Origin: Lachnospiraceae bacterium
GTDB lineage: Bacteria > Bacillota_A > Clostridia > Lachnospirales > Lachnospiraceae
Length of the DNA: 64,000 bases
NCBI GenBank assembly: GCA_017522685.1
Contig: JAFWYN010000025.1
Span: forward strand, 1-64,000
Reading direction: 5' to 3'
The position numbers and the translations under genes are program-made. Shown here piece by piece: positions 16,235 through 24,782 of the stretch. Numbering within the stretch: position 1 is the first letter of the stretch; each line of letters starts with the position of its first letter. Under the pieces are notes generated by a model that searched no databases, had not been told where the DNA came from, and was given only the letters and a program-made list of their open reading frames with translations.

Positions 16235-17596
16235 ATGAAGGAAAAAAGAGGTAGTTTTAGCGGCGGATTAGGATTTGTTTTGGCAGCGGCAGGAAGCGCA
16301 GTTGGTTTGGGTAATCTTTGGAGATTCCCCTATCTGGCGGCACAGTATGGTGGCGGTATCTTTATTTTTGTATATTTAATATTGGTGTTAACCTTCGGAT
16401 ATTCCATGCTGGTGATGGAGATTGGTATCGGTCGTAAAACAAAGAAAAGTGCTATTAGTGCATTTAAACAGTTAGATAAAAAATTTAGTATCTTTGGCTA
16501 TCTGGCTATGATAGTTCCCATGATTATATTGCCTTATTACTGTGTAATCGGTGGATGGGTATTAAAGTATATGATGGTATTTCTGTCAGGAAAAGGTACA
16601 GCTTCGGCAGCGGCAGCAGATGGATATTTTGGAGAATTTATCAGTGCAACCTGGACACCTTTGATTATGTTCCTGATTTTCTTTGCGATTACTATTGTTG
16701 TAGTATTGGCAGGTGTAGAGAAAGGTGTAGAGCGTGTCAGTAAGCTGATGATGCCGATACTCATATTGATTTCTATAGGTATCTGTATTTATGTGGTTAC
16801 CATTGAGGGAGCCATTGAGGGTATTAAGTATTATCTTCTTCCGGATTTTTCGAAGTTTTCTTTTAAGACGGTATGTGGTGCCATGGGACAGATGTTCTAT
16901 TCCATGAGTTTGGCCATGGGTATTATGATTTCTTATGGTTCTTATGTGAAGGATGATGTAAATATCGGAAAGTCGGTAGGGCGTATTGAGATTTTTGATA
17001 CAGGTATTGCTATTATGGCCGGTTTTATGATTATTCCTGTAGTTTATGTGTTTAGTGGTGAAGCAGGTCTGACTACCGGTGGTCCGGGTCTTATGTTTAA
17101 GACCTTACCCAAGGTTTTTGATACTATGCCTATGGGTACTGCAATAGGTGCAGCGTTCTTTATTTTAGTTCTATTTGCTGCACTCACCAGTTCCATCTCC
17201 ATTATGGAAGCAATTGTTTCCAATTTGATGGATGCCTTTAAGATTACCAGAAAGAAAGCGGTAGTTATCATTATTGCTATCAGTTTGGTTTTGGGTGTGA
17301 TTACTTCCTTGGGGAATGGTGTGCTGGAGTCTATTAAGATTTTAGGTATGGGAATGCTGGATTTCTTTGATTATTTCGCCAATAGTGTATTGATGCCTAT
17401 CGTAGCGCTTGGTACCTGTATCATGATAGGATGGAGAGTAGGCACCAATGTTATTGAAGAGGAAGTAACCAAGAATGGTGACAAGATGGGAAGAGTAAGG
17501 GTATTCCGCATTATGGTCAAATATATTGCACCGGTTTGTATGATGATTATTTTGATATTTTACTCGTTGGTACAGTTTAAAGTAATTGAGTTGTAG
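16235..17596 (+). CDS. Sodium-dependent transporter, NSS/SNF family
   Basis: A 453-residue membrane protein with about eleven or twelve helices. The NSS signature is in helix 1: GFVLAAAGSAVGLGNLWRFPYL, here split as GFVLAAAGSAVG and LGNLWRFPYL, which forms the Na+ and substrate sites. SYGSYVKDDVN and the GLTTGGPGLMFKTLP loop are also typical. Members import amino acids (for example tryptophan, leucine or tyrosine) with Na+; the substrate cannot be read from sequence. The start is preceded by AGGAAGGT. It is followed by the promoter of a tRNA-Leu gene. Confidence 0.94.
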   Translation: MKEKRGSFSGGLGFVLAAAGSAVGLGNLWRFPYLAAQYGGGIFIFVYLILVLTFGYSMLVMEIGIGRKTKKSAISAFKQLDKKFSIFGYLAMIVPMIILPYYCVIGGWVLKYMMVFLSGKGTASAAAADGYFGEFISATWTPLIMFLIFFAITIVVVLAGVEKGVERVSKLMMPILILISIGICIYVVTIEGAIEGIKYYLLPDFSKFSFKTVCGAMGQMFYSMSLAMGIMISYGSYVKDDVNIGKSVGRIEIFDTGIAIMAGFMIIPVVYVFSGEAGLTTGGPGLMFKTLPKVFDTMPMGTAIGAAFFILVLFAALTSSISIMEAIVSNLMDAFKITRKKAVVIIIAISLVLGVITSLGNGVLESIKILGMGMLDFFDYFANSVLMPIVALGTCIMIGWRVGTNVIEEEVTKNGDKMGRVRVFRIMVKYIAPVCMMIILIFYSLVQFKVIEL

Positions 17597-17601
17597 AGTG
17601 C

Positions 17602-17631
17602 TTGACAAGACAGTTGTTCTATGTATATAAT
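17602..17631 (+). promoter_or_regulatory. tRNA-Leu promoter
   Basis: TTGACA (17602-17607), 18 bp spacer, TATAAT (17626-17631), 32 bp before the tRNA. Confidence 0.88.
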
Positions 17632-17663
17632 AAGTTTCGTGGTTGCAAAGCGGCCATGAATAC

Positions 17664-17741
<78 letters not shown>

Positions 17742-17743
<2 letters not shown>

Positions 17744-17785
17744 TAAAGAAAAGGGATATCCGAATGGATGTCCCTTTTCTTTATG
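17742..17785 (+). terminator. tRNA-Leu terminator, long stem
   Basis: A 20-bp stem beginning CATAAAGAAAAGGG and its complement CCCTTTTCTTTATG encloses GAAT, with one G-U pair. The 5' base of the stem is within the tRNA 3' end. Confidence 0.75.
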
Positions 17786-17919
17786 CGGTGACCGATGAGA
17801 AGAAACTGCGCCGCCAAGCGGCTGCAGCACACTGCCCGAAGGGCATGTGTGGAATCGCTTTGGTACAAAGCGATTTGTTCAAGGTCCTGTCACCCGCAGC
17901 GAAAAGGGTATCCTTTTTT
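17786..17919 (+). other. Structured segment with duplicated tRNA-Leu 3' end
   Basis: The segment has small hairpins (GCCC-GAA-GGGC near 17835, ATCGCTTTG/CAAAGCGAT near 17855) and then GTTCAAGGTCCTGTCACCCG (17877-17896) plus CA. This repeats the T-arm and acceptor 3' end of tRNA-Leu at 17723-17743 with one inserted G. A terminator (AAAAGG/CCTTTT, T run) follows at 17902-17919. It looks like an integration or duplication scar, not a functional tRNA. The remaining bases up to 18183 hold only AT-rich sequence ahead of the next gene. Confidence 0.6.
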
Positions 17920-18183
17920 CTATAGGCCATTGGTATATGTTATTTGCACTTTACCGATGCTTAAAGTGTATATTATCACCTTTAAACGGAAGGAATTGAT
18001 GTGTATAATGAGTATATAAGGCGGATAGTTGGCCTTTTAAGGAAAGAGTGTAATATATCTTGTACAGATTCCCCAATTCTTAGTGAAAATACTATGGTAA
18101 TTATGAAAAAAATATGATAAAATGATTATAATTATGTATTAATGTCTTGCAGAAGCAGGAATGTATTATTGGAGTAAGGTTTC

Positions 18184-19443
18184 ATGCAGAATAAAGATTG
18201 GTTTGATGCGGGAGAGGATATCCTGAAATCCGTAGTAAGTGCTGTGGAAAGACAGGATTTTTCCGGACTCAGTAAGAATATTGAAAACAAATTTAATAAT
18301 ACTATTGAGCGCATAAATGATAAGTTTGGAAATACCGGACGGATTCATTACGGACAGAATAATATGAAGTCCTCCACCTATCGGAAGCAACAGCCCAATC
18401 ATTATGCCAAGGCTTCGGAGGTGGCGACGTACAGCAATGGTCAGGTAATAATGAACCCTAAACAGGTGCCGCAGTTATACGCCAAGCGACCGCCGGGTAC
18501 CTTTTCAGGACCGTTTTTAAAGGGTGCCGGTATTGCAGGAGCTGCTTTGACCGGTGTGGGTACCGGTGTTTTGACAATAGTATCTTTAGTGATTGGCGGA
18601 CCGGGGTTATGGTTGGCAACCGGTATAGTAGGCGGTTGTTTCCTGGGAAGCTTAGGACTGGCGAAAAAGGGCAGTAGCTTAAAGGAAAGAGTTGCCCGAT
18701 ATAAACAATATGTCAGTCGTATCGGTCAAGCCCAATATTGCGAGCTGGAACAGTTGGCTGCGTCAGTGGGTAAAAAGGTTGCATTTGTTAAGAAAGATAT
18801 CCGTAAGATGATTGACAAGAAATTCTTCCTGCAGGGACATTTAGATGACCTGGGTACCACTTTGATTACTAGTGATGAGATGTATCAGCAATATGTAGAT
18901 TCTGAGAAGTCCCGGAAAATACGGGAAATAGAAACCCAAAAACAGGAACAGCTTCTTCTGGAGGTTAAGAATGTTGACGGCGAGTATTCTCCTGAGGTTC
19001 AAAAGGTTTTGGAGGAAGGATACGAATATATCAAGCATATCCGAGAGGCGAATGATGCCATACCCGGAGAGGAAATCAGCAGGAAGCTGGAAACACTGGA
19101 AGACATTATGGGACGCATTTTTGACCAGGTGAAGAAAAATCCGGACAATGTGTCGGATGTGCAGAAGATGATGAAATTTTATCTGCCCAGTACCAGAAAG
19201 TTGATTGATACCTACAGAGAGTTGGATGGACAGCCTTCCTACGGAGACAATAATGTAGCCAATACCAAGACGGAGATAGAGAATACACTGGATGTAATCA
19301 ATGAAGCTTTTGGAAAGCTGTTTGATGATATGTTCGAAGATGCGGCATGGGATATTTCCACAGAGATATCTACCATGAAAACACTTCTTGCCAAGGAAGG
19401 TCTTACCGGAGGCAAGGATTTCGAATTGGATGATGTGAAATAA
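18184..19443 (+). CDS. XpaC-like protein
   Basis: A 419-residue protein of the XpaC family (named for hydrolysis of a bromo-chloro-indolyl phosphate dye; true function unknown). Residues ~1-100 are charged and probably disordered, residues ~112-160 form two close glycine-rich membrane helices, and the rest is a long charged helical region with coiled-coil character. It is 41 nt upstream of a TelA-family gene; the XpaC-TelA (xpaC-yaaN) pair is conserved in Bacillota. The start has AGTAAGG nearby, a moderate binding site. A role at the membrane together with TelA is inferred from that pairing. Confidence 0.85.
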   Translation: MQNKDWFDAGEDILKSVVSAVERQDFSGLSKNIENKFNNTIERINDKFGNTGRIHYGQNNMKSSTYRKQQPNHYAKASEVATYSNGQVIMNPKQVPQLYAKRPPGTFSGPFLKGAGIAGAALTGVGTGVLTIVSLVIGGPGLWLATGIVGGCFLGSLGLAKKGSSLKERVARYKQYVSRIGQAQYCELEQLAASVGKKVAFVKKDIRKMIDKKFFLQGHLDDLGTTLITSDEMYQQYVDSEKSRKIREIETQKQEQLLLEVKNVDGEYSPEVQKVLEEGYEYIKHIREANDAIPGEEISRKLETLEDIMGRIFDQVKKNPDNVSDVQKMMKFYLPSTRKLIDTYRELDGQPSYGDNNVANTKTEIENTLDVINEAFGKLFDDMFEDAAWDISTEISTMKTLLAKEGLTGGKDFELDDVK

Positions 19444-19484
19444 TTTGTAAGAAACAGAAAATATACAATAAAAGGAGAAGAAAA

Positions 19485-20696
19485 ATGGAAAACGAAGTAA
19501 AAGATTTAGTGGAAGAAGAAATCCCTACATTAACCTTTGAGGTGATTGATGAAGCACCGGTAGTAGAGACTGTTAAGCCTGAGGATTCACCCCTGGAAGT
19601 AAAGAAGAATGCAACACAGAAGGAAGTGACCGCTTTGGCAGAGGCACAGCTTTCTCCCAAGGAAAAGGAGATGGTGAAGGCTTTCGTAGACAAGATTGAC
19701 CTGAACAATACCAATGCAGTACTTCAGTATGGTGCATCTACCCAGAAGAAGATGGCTGATTTCTCTAATAAGGCATTAGCTAACATCAAGACCAAGGATA
19801 TGGGCGAAATCGGTGACATGATTACCGGACTGGTAACCGAGTTGAAGAGCTTTGATGTGGAAGAAGAAAGCGGCGGATTCTTGAGCTTCTTTAAGAAAAA
19901 AGCAAACAGCCTGACCAATCTGAAGGCGAAGTATGATAAGGCAGAGGTAAATGTTGCAAAGATTTCCGATGCTTTGGAAGGTCATCAGATACAGCTTTTG
20001 AAGGACGTTGAGTCTTTGGATAAGATGTATGACTTGAACTTAAGCTATTTCAAGGAAATTTCTATGTATATTCTGGCCGGTAAGGAAAAGTTGGAGATTG
20101 CAAGATCAACCGAGCTGGAGAACCTGAAACAGAAGGCAATGGCATCAGGACTTCCTGAAGATGCACAGCTGGTTAGCGATTATGAGAATATGTTAGAGCG
20201 CTTTGAGAAGAAGGTTAGCGACTTAGAGCTCAGTAGAATGATTGCTTTACAGACTGCACCTCAGATTCGTATGATTCAGAATTCTGATACCGTTATGGTA
20301 GATAAGATTCAGTCTACTTTGGTAAATACCATTCCGCTGTGGAAGAATCAGATGGCAATCGCAATCGGTATCCAGCATTCCACAGATGCAGCAATAGCAC
20401 AGCGTCAAGTGGCTGATATGACCAACGAATTGTTAAAGAAGAATGCATCTGCACTTAAGGTGGCAACTATTGAGACTGCTAAGGAAGCAGAAAGAGGTAT
20501 CGTAGATATGGAAACCTTGAGAAATACCAACGAAAGCCTGATTTCTACTTTGGATGAAGTAATGCGTATTCAGACCGAAGGCAGAGAGAAGCGTCGTCAG
20601 GCGGAAATTGATTTACAGAATATGGAAAATCAGTTAAAGGACAAGCTCCTGACCATCAGTGTAGGACAGAATGCAAATCAGCCTGAGGAAGTATAA
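19485..20696 (+). CDS. TelA family toxic anion resistance protein
   Basis: A 403-residue, almost entirely helical cytoplasmic protein. The TelA landmarks are present: a charged N-terminus, FLSFFKKKANSLTNLKAKYDKAE, here seen as FLSFFKKK then LTNLKAKYDKAE, and LQTAPQIRMIQNSDTVMVDKI in the middle, then NTIPLWKNQMAIAIG. Relatives were linked to tellurite and lantibiotic resistance, and other TelA genes sit with TerD/TerC envelope-stress clusters; here only XpaC accompanies it. AAAAGGAG sits 8 nt upstream of the ATG. A well-formed operon promoter and riboswitch of the next unit follow the stop. Confidence 0.92.
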   Translation: MENEVKDLVEEEIPTLTFEVIDEAPVVETVKPEDSPLEVKKNATQKEVTALAEAQLSPKEKEMVKAFVDKIDLNNTNAVLQYGASTQKKMADFSNKALANIKTKDMGEIGDMITGLVTELKSFDVEEESGGFLSFFKKKANSLTNLKAKYDKAEVNVAKISDALEGHQIQLLKDVESLDKMYDLNLSYFKEISMYILAGKEKLEIARSTELENLKQKAMASGLPEDAQLVSDYENMLERFEKKVSDLELSRMIALQTAPQIRMIQNSDTVMVDKIQSTLVNTIPLWKNQMAIAIGIQHSTDAAIAQRQVADMTNELLKKNASALKVATIETAKEAERGIVDMETLRNTNESLISTLDEVMRIQTEGREKRRQAEIDLQNMENQLKDKLLTISVGQNANQPEEV

Positions 20697-20738
20697 GATT
20701 ACATAGGATAATTAGTTAAGAAATCTTTACTTCTGTTG

Positions 20739-20767
20739 TTGACAGAAAAGAATAATTTAGATACAAT
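20739..20767 (+). promoter_or_regulatory. Promoter of the antiporter leader
   Basis: TTGACA (20739-20744), 17 bp spacer, TACAAT (20762-20767). Confidence 0.85.
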
Positions 20768-20771
20768 AGCA

Positions 20772-20896
20772 ACTAGTTAAAAGGGAGTAGTTGTAACGTG
20801 TAATCAACATACCCCGGTTTATAAGCCGTGGTTACACGCTTTTACTTAAGTAAAAGAACAAGACTTTTAGCACAGAAATGTGCTAAAAGTCTTTTT
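20772..20896 (+). ncRNA. Probable yybP-ykoY manganese riboswitch with terminator
   Basis: The leader contains AAAGGGAGTAG (20780-20790) and ATCAACATACCCC (20803-20815), which match the two conserved loop segments of yybP-ykoY aptamers as I recall them. The pair CGTGTAA/TTACACG (20797-20803 with 20832-20838) closes one helix. The expression platform is a strong terminator: AAGACTTTTAGCACA (20860-20874), GAAA, then its complement and a T run. The downstream gene is a cation antiporter, a known context for this Mn2+-sensing class. Mn2+ would be expected to relieve termination. Confidence 0.72.
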
Positions 20897-20942
20897 GAAT
20901 GAAGGAATTGTGTAAGTACAGCACTTTTTATAGGAGGAAAGT

Positions 20943-21887
20943 ATGGACATTGTATTTCAAGCAGCATTGTTGGTAGTTGGTTTTGTGATGTTAATTAAGG
21001 GTGCGGATTGGTTTGTGGAAGGCGCCAGTAAGATTGCGGATCGTTTTGGTATTCCGCAGTTGGTAATCGGTCTTACTATTGTAGCCATGGGAACCAGTGC
21101 ACCAGAGGCAGCAGTAAGTATTGCTTCAGCACTGAAAGGAAGTGCTGAAATTACTATCGGTAATGTGTTGGGTAGTAATATTTTGAATGTTTTGATTATT
21201 TTAGGACTCACAGCGACAGTACGTGCTATCGCAGTTCAGAAATCAACCATTAAATACGAGATGCCTTTCACGATATTGGTGACAGGACTAATGGGTGTAT
21301 TAGGCTTGAGTGATGGAGAGATTTCTCTGGCAGAAGGTTTGATTTTATGGGGATGCTTCCTTGTTTATATGGGGTATCTTCTGGTGATGGCGAAAAAGGG
21401 TCAGGCTGCAGAAACGGAAGAAATTATGCCGGAGGCTAAAACAGATTCCATGCTGAAGCTTCTCTTTTTAGTGATAATCGGTGTGGTATTGATTGTTTGG
21501 GGTAGTGATATTACCGTAGATGCGGCTACTTCACTTGCTAAGATTTTTGGTATGAGCGAACGATTAATCGGATTAACCATTGTAGCGTTAGGGACTTCTC
21601 TGCCGGAGTTGGTTACCAGTGTGACTGCAGCTATCAAGGGCAAGGCAGATATTGCGGTAGGTAATGTTGTAGGAAGTAATGTTTTCAATATTTTGTTTGT
21701 AGTAGGTACCACCGCATTGATTACTCCGGTAGCCTATAGTGCAAACTTTATGGTAGATACGATTACTTCAGTGGCAGCAATGGTACTTCTGTGGGTGTGT
21801 GTATTGCCCAAAAAGAAGCTGGGAAGACCTGCAGGTATTTTGATGCTGGTTTGCTATGTGGCGTATTTTATTTATTTGATACAGTAA
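20943..21887 (+). CDS. Calcium/sodium antiporter family (CaCA, YrbG-like)
   Basis: A 314-residue membrane protein made of two homologous halves of five helices. Each half carries an alpha-repeat: GTSAPEAAVS plus GNVLGSNILNVL in the first, and GTSLPELVTS plus GNVVGSNVFNIL in the second. These acidic and asparagine residues bind cations in the Na+/Ca2+ exchanger superfamily. The start has AGGAGGAAA 6 nt upstream. A probable manganese riboswitch in its leader suggests the physiological substrate may be Mn2+ rather than, or in addition to, Ca2+; this is inference. A terminator follows at 21905. Confidence 0.93.
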   Translation: MDIVFQAALLVVGFVMLIKGADWFVEGASKIADRFGIPQLVIGLTIVAMGTSAPEAAVSIASALKGSAEITIGNVLGSNILNVLIILGLTATVRAIAVQKSTIKYEMPFTILVTGLMGVLGLSDGEISLAEGLILWGCFLVYMGYLLVMAKKGQAAETEEIMPEAKTDSMLKLLFLVIIGVVLIVWGSDITVDAATSLAKIFGMSERLIGLTIVALGTSLPELVTSVTAAIKGKADIAVGNVVGSNVFNILFVVGTTALITPVAYSANFMVDTITSVAAMVLLWVCVLPKKKLGRPAGILMLVCYVAYFIYLIQ

Positions 21888-21904
21888 ATATTGATGAAGT
21901 AAGA

Positions 21905-21939
21905 AACATCTGATAAAATATCTTTATCAGATGTTTTTT
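21905..21939 (+). terminator. Terminator of the antiporter gene
   Basis: AACATCTGATAAA pairs with TTTATCAGATGTT, then a T run, just before the malQ ribosome binding site. Confidence 0.9.
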
Positions 21940-21955
21940 AGAGAGGAAATTTCAC

Positions 21956-23440
21956 ATGAGAAGAAGCGGTATTTTGCTTCCCATATCCAGTATTCCCTCA
22001 AAATACGGTATTGGAAGCTTTTCAAAAGAGGCATATGAATTTGTGGATTTTTTGGTAGAATCAGGTCAGAAGCTGTGGCAGATTCTTCCCTTGGGACCTA
22101 CCGGGTATGGGGATTCGCCCTATCAGTCTTTTTCCACCTTTGCAGGCAACCCATATTTCATCGACTTGCAGGAGTTTATTGATTTAGGATATGTTACCAA
22201 GGAAGATTGTGACAGACTGAACTTCGGTACCCACCCGGAATATGTGGATTATGGACAGATGTACAATCACCGTTATCTGATTTTAGAAAAGGCTTATGAA
22301 AGTGCTTTGGAGGCCGGACTGACCGAGCAGGAGGATTATCAGGCATTTCTGAAGGAGAATAAATACTGGCTGAAGGATTATGCCTTGTATATGACTGTAA
22401 AGGGTGTGTTTGACAATACCTGCTGGACAGATTGGGATGAGGATATCCGTTTGCGTCGTCCTGCGGCATTAAAGCGTTATACAAATGAGTATTCCGAACA
22501 GATGGGCTTTTATTATTTCCTGCAATATTTCTTTACCAAACAGTGGGATAAATTAAAGGCTTATGCTAATGAGAAGGGGATTGAAATCGTAGGAGACGTG
22601 CCTATTTATGTGGCTTTTGACAGTGCGGATATCTGGGCGAATCCGGAGTTGTTCCAGCTGGATGAGGAGAATCTGCCCATCGGTGTGGCAGGCTGCCCGC
22701 CGGATGCTTTTAGTGAGACAGGTCAACTTTGGGGCAATCCCTTGTATGACTGGGAGTATCATAAAGAAACCAAATATGCATGGTGGTTGAAGCGTATTGA
22801 GCATTGCTATAAGCGTTATGATATTGTGAGAATTGACCATTTCAGAGGATTTGATGAGTATTGGTTTGTTCCCTATGGTGATGAGACAGCACAGAATGGT
22901 AAATGGCTTCCCGGTCCCGGACTGGAGTTGTTTAAGGCTATGAAGCGTAAATTCGGTGAGTTAAAGGTGATTGCAGAGGATTTGGGCTTTTTAACCCCTT
23001 CTGTATTGCAACTTTTGGAAGACACCGGTTTCCCGGGTATGAAGGTACTTCAGTTTGCCTTTGGCGGGGATGCAAAGAACCTGTATCTGCCTCATAATCA
23101 CAAAGTCAATTCTGTGGTATATACAGGAACCCACGATAATGAAACAACGGTGGGCTGGTATCATAATTTGAATGATTGGACCAGAGGACATGTGAATAAA
23201 TATTTCGGACTGGCAGACGGCAAAGACATACACTGGAAATTCATCAGTGTGGCGCTTTCCAGCGTGGCAGATACAGTGGTGATTCCCATGCAGGATTATT
23301 TAGGCTTGGGTAATGAAGCGCGTATTAATATGCCTTCCTCTTTAGGTAAGAACTGGGAATGGCGTATGAAAGCGGGAGTATGTACAAAAGAATTGGCAGA
23401 CAAAATAAAGGAGCTTACAATAATATACGGAAGGCTGTAA
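21956..23440 (+). CDS. malQ: 4-alpha-glucanotransferase MalQ (GH77)
   Basis: A 494-residue cytoplasmic enzyme that transfers maltodextrin segments between chains and releases glucose. GH77 motifs are in order: the N-terminal RRSGILLPISSIPSKYGIGS and WQILPLGPTGYGDSPYQS, the nucleophile Asp in RIDHFRGFDEYW, the general acid Glu in AEDLGFLTP, and the transition-state Asp in TGTHDNET. Length is typical. GAGAGGAAA serves as ribosome binding site. Its stop codon lies in the loop of the following terminator. It is not in an operon with glycogen or maltose genes here, so it may serve general maltodextrin or glycogen turnover. Confidence 0.96.
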   Translation: MRRSGILLPISSIPSKYGIGSFSKEAYEFVDFLVESGQKLWQILPLGPTGYGDSPYQSFSTFAGNPYFIDLQEFIDLGYVTKEDCDRLNFGTHPEYVDYGQMYNHRYLILEKAYESALEAGLTEQEDYQAFLKENKYWLKDYALYMTVKGVFDNTCWTDWDEDIRLRRPAALKRYTNEYSEQMGFYYFLQYFFTKQWDKLKAYANEKGIEIVGDVPIYVAFDSADIWANPELFQLDEENLPIGVAGCPPDAFSETGQLWGNPLYDWEYHKETKYAWWLKRIEHCYKRYDIVRIDHFRGFDEYWFVPYGDETAQNGKWLPGPGLELFKAMKRKFGELKVIAEDLGFLTPSVLQLLEDTGFPGMKVLQFAFGGDAKNLYLPHNHKVNSVVYTGTHDNETTVGWYHNLNDWTRGHVNKYFGLADGKDIHWKFISVALSSVADTVVIPMQDYLGLGNEARINMPSSLGKNWEWRMKAGVCTKELADKIKELTIIYGRL

Positions 23441-23456
23441 AGCCTTCCGTTTTTTT
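23427..23456 (+). terminator. malQ terminator overlapping the stop codon
   Basis: ACGGAAGGC (23427-23435) pairs with GCCTTCCGT (23442-23450), then seven T. The malQ TAA is in the loop, so the last codons form the left arm. Confidence 0.9.
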
Positions 23457-23471
23457 GTTAATGTATTAAGC

Positions 23472-23963
23472 TTAAAAGGTTTGCTTAGACATGTAGGAAT
23501 TGTGATATTCCTTATTGTATGTAACGTCTTCTCCGAACCATGAGGGAGGTACGAAAGCATTTGCAGCTTCCTTGCTACCGAATTCTACTTCAGCCAGTTT
23601 CAAAGGTGCAAAGGGAGCATCAAAGACATCCAGCTCAATCATCAGGGTGTAATCCTTGGGAGGAGCGGGAAAACCTTCCCGGAAGGCAGGATTATTCAGA
23701 GGAATCAGGTAACGCTTTTTGGAAATAATATTGCCGTCAGCCTTTTTCCGTAAATGATAATATGCCTCCTCGGAAATGGGGAAGTTGTGTTCCTCTCTGG
23801 CCATCATACCCTGTCCTTTGTAAGTCAGAAAATACTTGGTGTTTTGCTTTCTGACGCGAAGCACCGGGTCAATGGAGAGATATGCCTGTTCCACATGTAG
23901 ACATTCATATTCCTCCAAATCAGAGGGAAGGGAGTTTATAATAAATTTACGTTCTATTTCCAT
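23472..23963 (-). CDS. CYTH-domain protein
   Basis: A 163-residue protein with the CYTH signature EIERKF at the N-terminus, then VLRVRKQ, YFLTYKG, KKRYLIPL and MIELDVFD. These alternating charged strands build the triphosphate tunnel fold. Family members hydrolyse inorganic triphosphate or act as thiamine triphosphatase or class IV adenylate cyclase; bacterial stand-alone forms of this size are mostly tripolyphosphatases, so that is the likeliest activity. It is transcribed toward malQ and both genes converge on the malQ terminator. A structured segment lies upstream of its start. Confidence 0.9.
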   Translation of the reverse strand: MEIERKFIINSLPSDLEEYECLHVEQAYLSIDPVLRVRKQNTKYFLTYKGQGMMAREEHNFPISEEAYYHLRKKADGNIISKKRYLIPLNNPAFREGFPAPPKDYTLMIELDVFDAPFAPLKLAEVEFGSKEAANAFVPPSWFGEDVTYNKEYHNSYMSKQTF

Positions 23964-24001
23964 GTTTTGGGTTCTCCTTGGTTGTTACTTAATAATGGAC
24001 T

Positions 24002-24101
24002 CGTAGCCACGCACATTCGTGCTTATTGTCTGCTGACGCAGACAGGCTACTCGTTATTTGGGCAGAAAAACAAATGCCGACTTCGTCGTCGCTTGTTTTT
24101 C
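24002..24101. other. Structured intergenic element, branched hairpins
   Basis: GTAGCC (24003-24008) pairs with GGCTAC (24045-24050) and encloses two hairpins, GCAC-ATTC-GTGC (24011-24022) and GTCTGC-TGAC-GCAGAC (24028-24043). A further stem AAAAACAA/TTGTTTTT (24066-24073 with 24093-24100) encloses CGAC-TTC-GTCG. The region is 5' of both flanking genes, so it could be an RNA leader of the CYTH gene, an independent RNA, or an extragenic palindrome. Confidence 0.45.
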
Positions 24102-24152
24102 TTGCTTAAATACATTATAACCCAAACTTAACAAAAAATGAAGCAAAAAAGA

Positions 24153-24181
24153 GTGACATATACAAAGAATTTGTTTATACT
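24153..24181 (+). promoter_or_regulatory. Promoter of the DJ-1 gene
   Basis: GTGACA (24153-24158), 17 bp spacer, TATACT (24176-24181), 40 bp before the start codon. Confidence 0.7.
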
Positions 24182-24220
24182 TAAGTTATTAGACTGATCT
24201 GAGAGCAGAAGGGAGAAGTT

Positions 24221-24769
24221 ATGAAAAACATTGGTATATTTTTTGCAGAAGGATATGAAGAAATTGAAGCATTAACAGTGGTAGATTTGTGCAGAAGAGC
24301 AGGAATTAGTATTCGTATGGTTTCCGTGACCGGAGAAAGAAAAGTGACCGGTTCTCACAAAATTGCAGTAGAAATGGATCAGATTTTCGAGGAAGTGGAT
24401 TTTGCCGGGTTGGACATGATTGTGTTGCCGGGGGGCATGCCGGGTACGTTAAATCTGGAGGCACATGCAGGTTTGATGGCACGTGTGGAGGAATTTTACA
24501 AGGCAGGAAAGTACATCGCGGCAATTTGTGCGGCTCCCAGCATTTTTGGTCATAAAGGGCTTCTGAAGGGACGTAAGGCATGCTCTTATCCGGGCTTCGA
24601 AAAGGATTTGGACGGTGCTGAGGTGGTATTTGACAGTGTGGCTGTTTCAGACCATGTGATTACCTCCAGAGGTATGGGTTGTGCCATTGATTTTTCACTG
24701 GCTATTATCAGTAAGCTTTGTGGGGAAGCAAAAGCAATGGAATTGTCCAAGGCTATCATTTATCAATAA
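24221..24769 (+). CDS. DJ-1/PfpI family protein
   Basis: A 182-residue flavodoxin-like protein of the DJ-1/ThiJ/PfpI superfamily. The nucleophile-elbow motif AAICAAPSIFG places the reactive cysteine at residue 103, and the conserved acidic residue is in the EGYEEIEALTVVD segment near the N-terminus. The VLPGGMPGT loop and TSRGMGCAIDFSLAII end are typical of the DJ-1 branch. Proposed roles are chaperone or deglycase activity in stress; the substrate is not known. AGGGAGAAG gives the ribosome binding site. The M18 aminopeptidase starts 13 nt after its stop. Confidence 0.92.
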   Translation: MKNIGIFFAEGYEEIEALTVVDLCRRAGISIRMVSVTGERKVTGSHKIAVEMDQIFEEVDFAGLDMIVLPGGMPGTLNLEAHAGLMARVEEFYKAGKYIAAICAAPSIFGHKGLLKGRKACSYPGFEKDLDGAEVVFDSVAVSDHVITSRGMGCAIDFSLAIISKLCGEAKAMELSKAIIYQ

Positions 24770-24782
24770 TCGGAGGTTACAG

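Noticed and set aside
17786..17898. Second, functional tRNA-Leu gene
   Set aside because: Only the 3' end matches; there is no anticodon arm and no GCGGGTG acceptor 5' strand.
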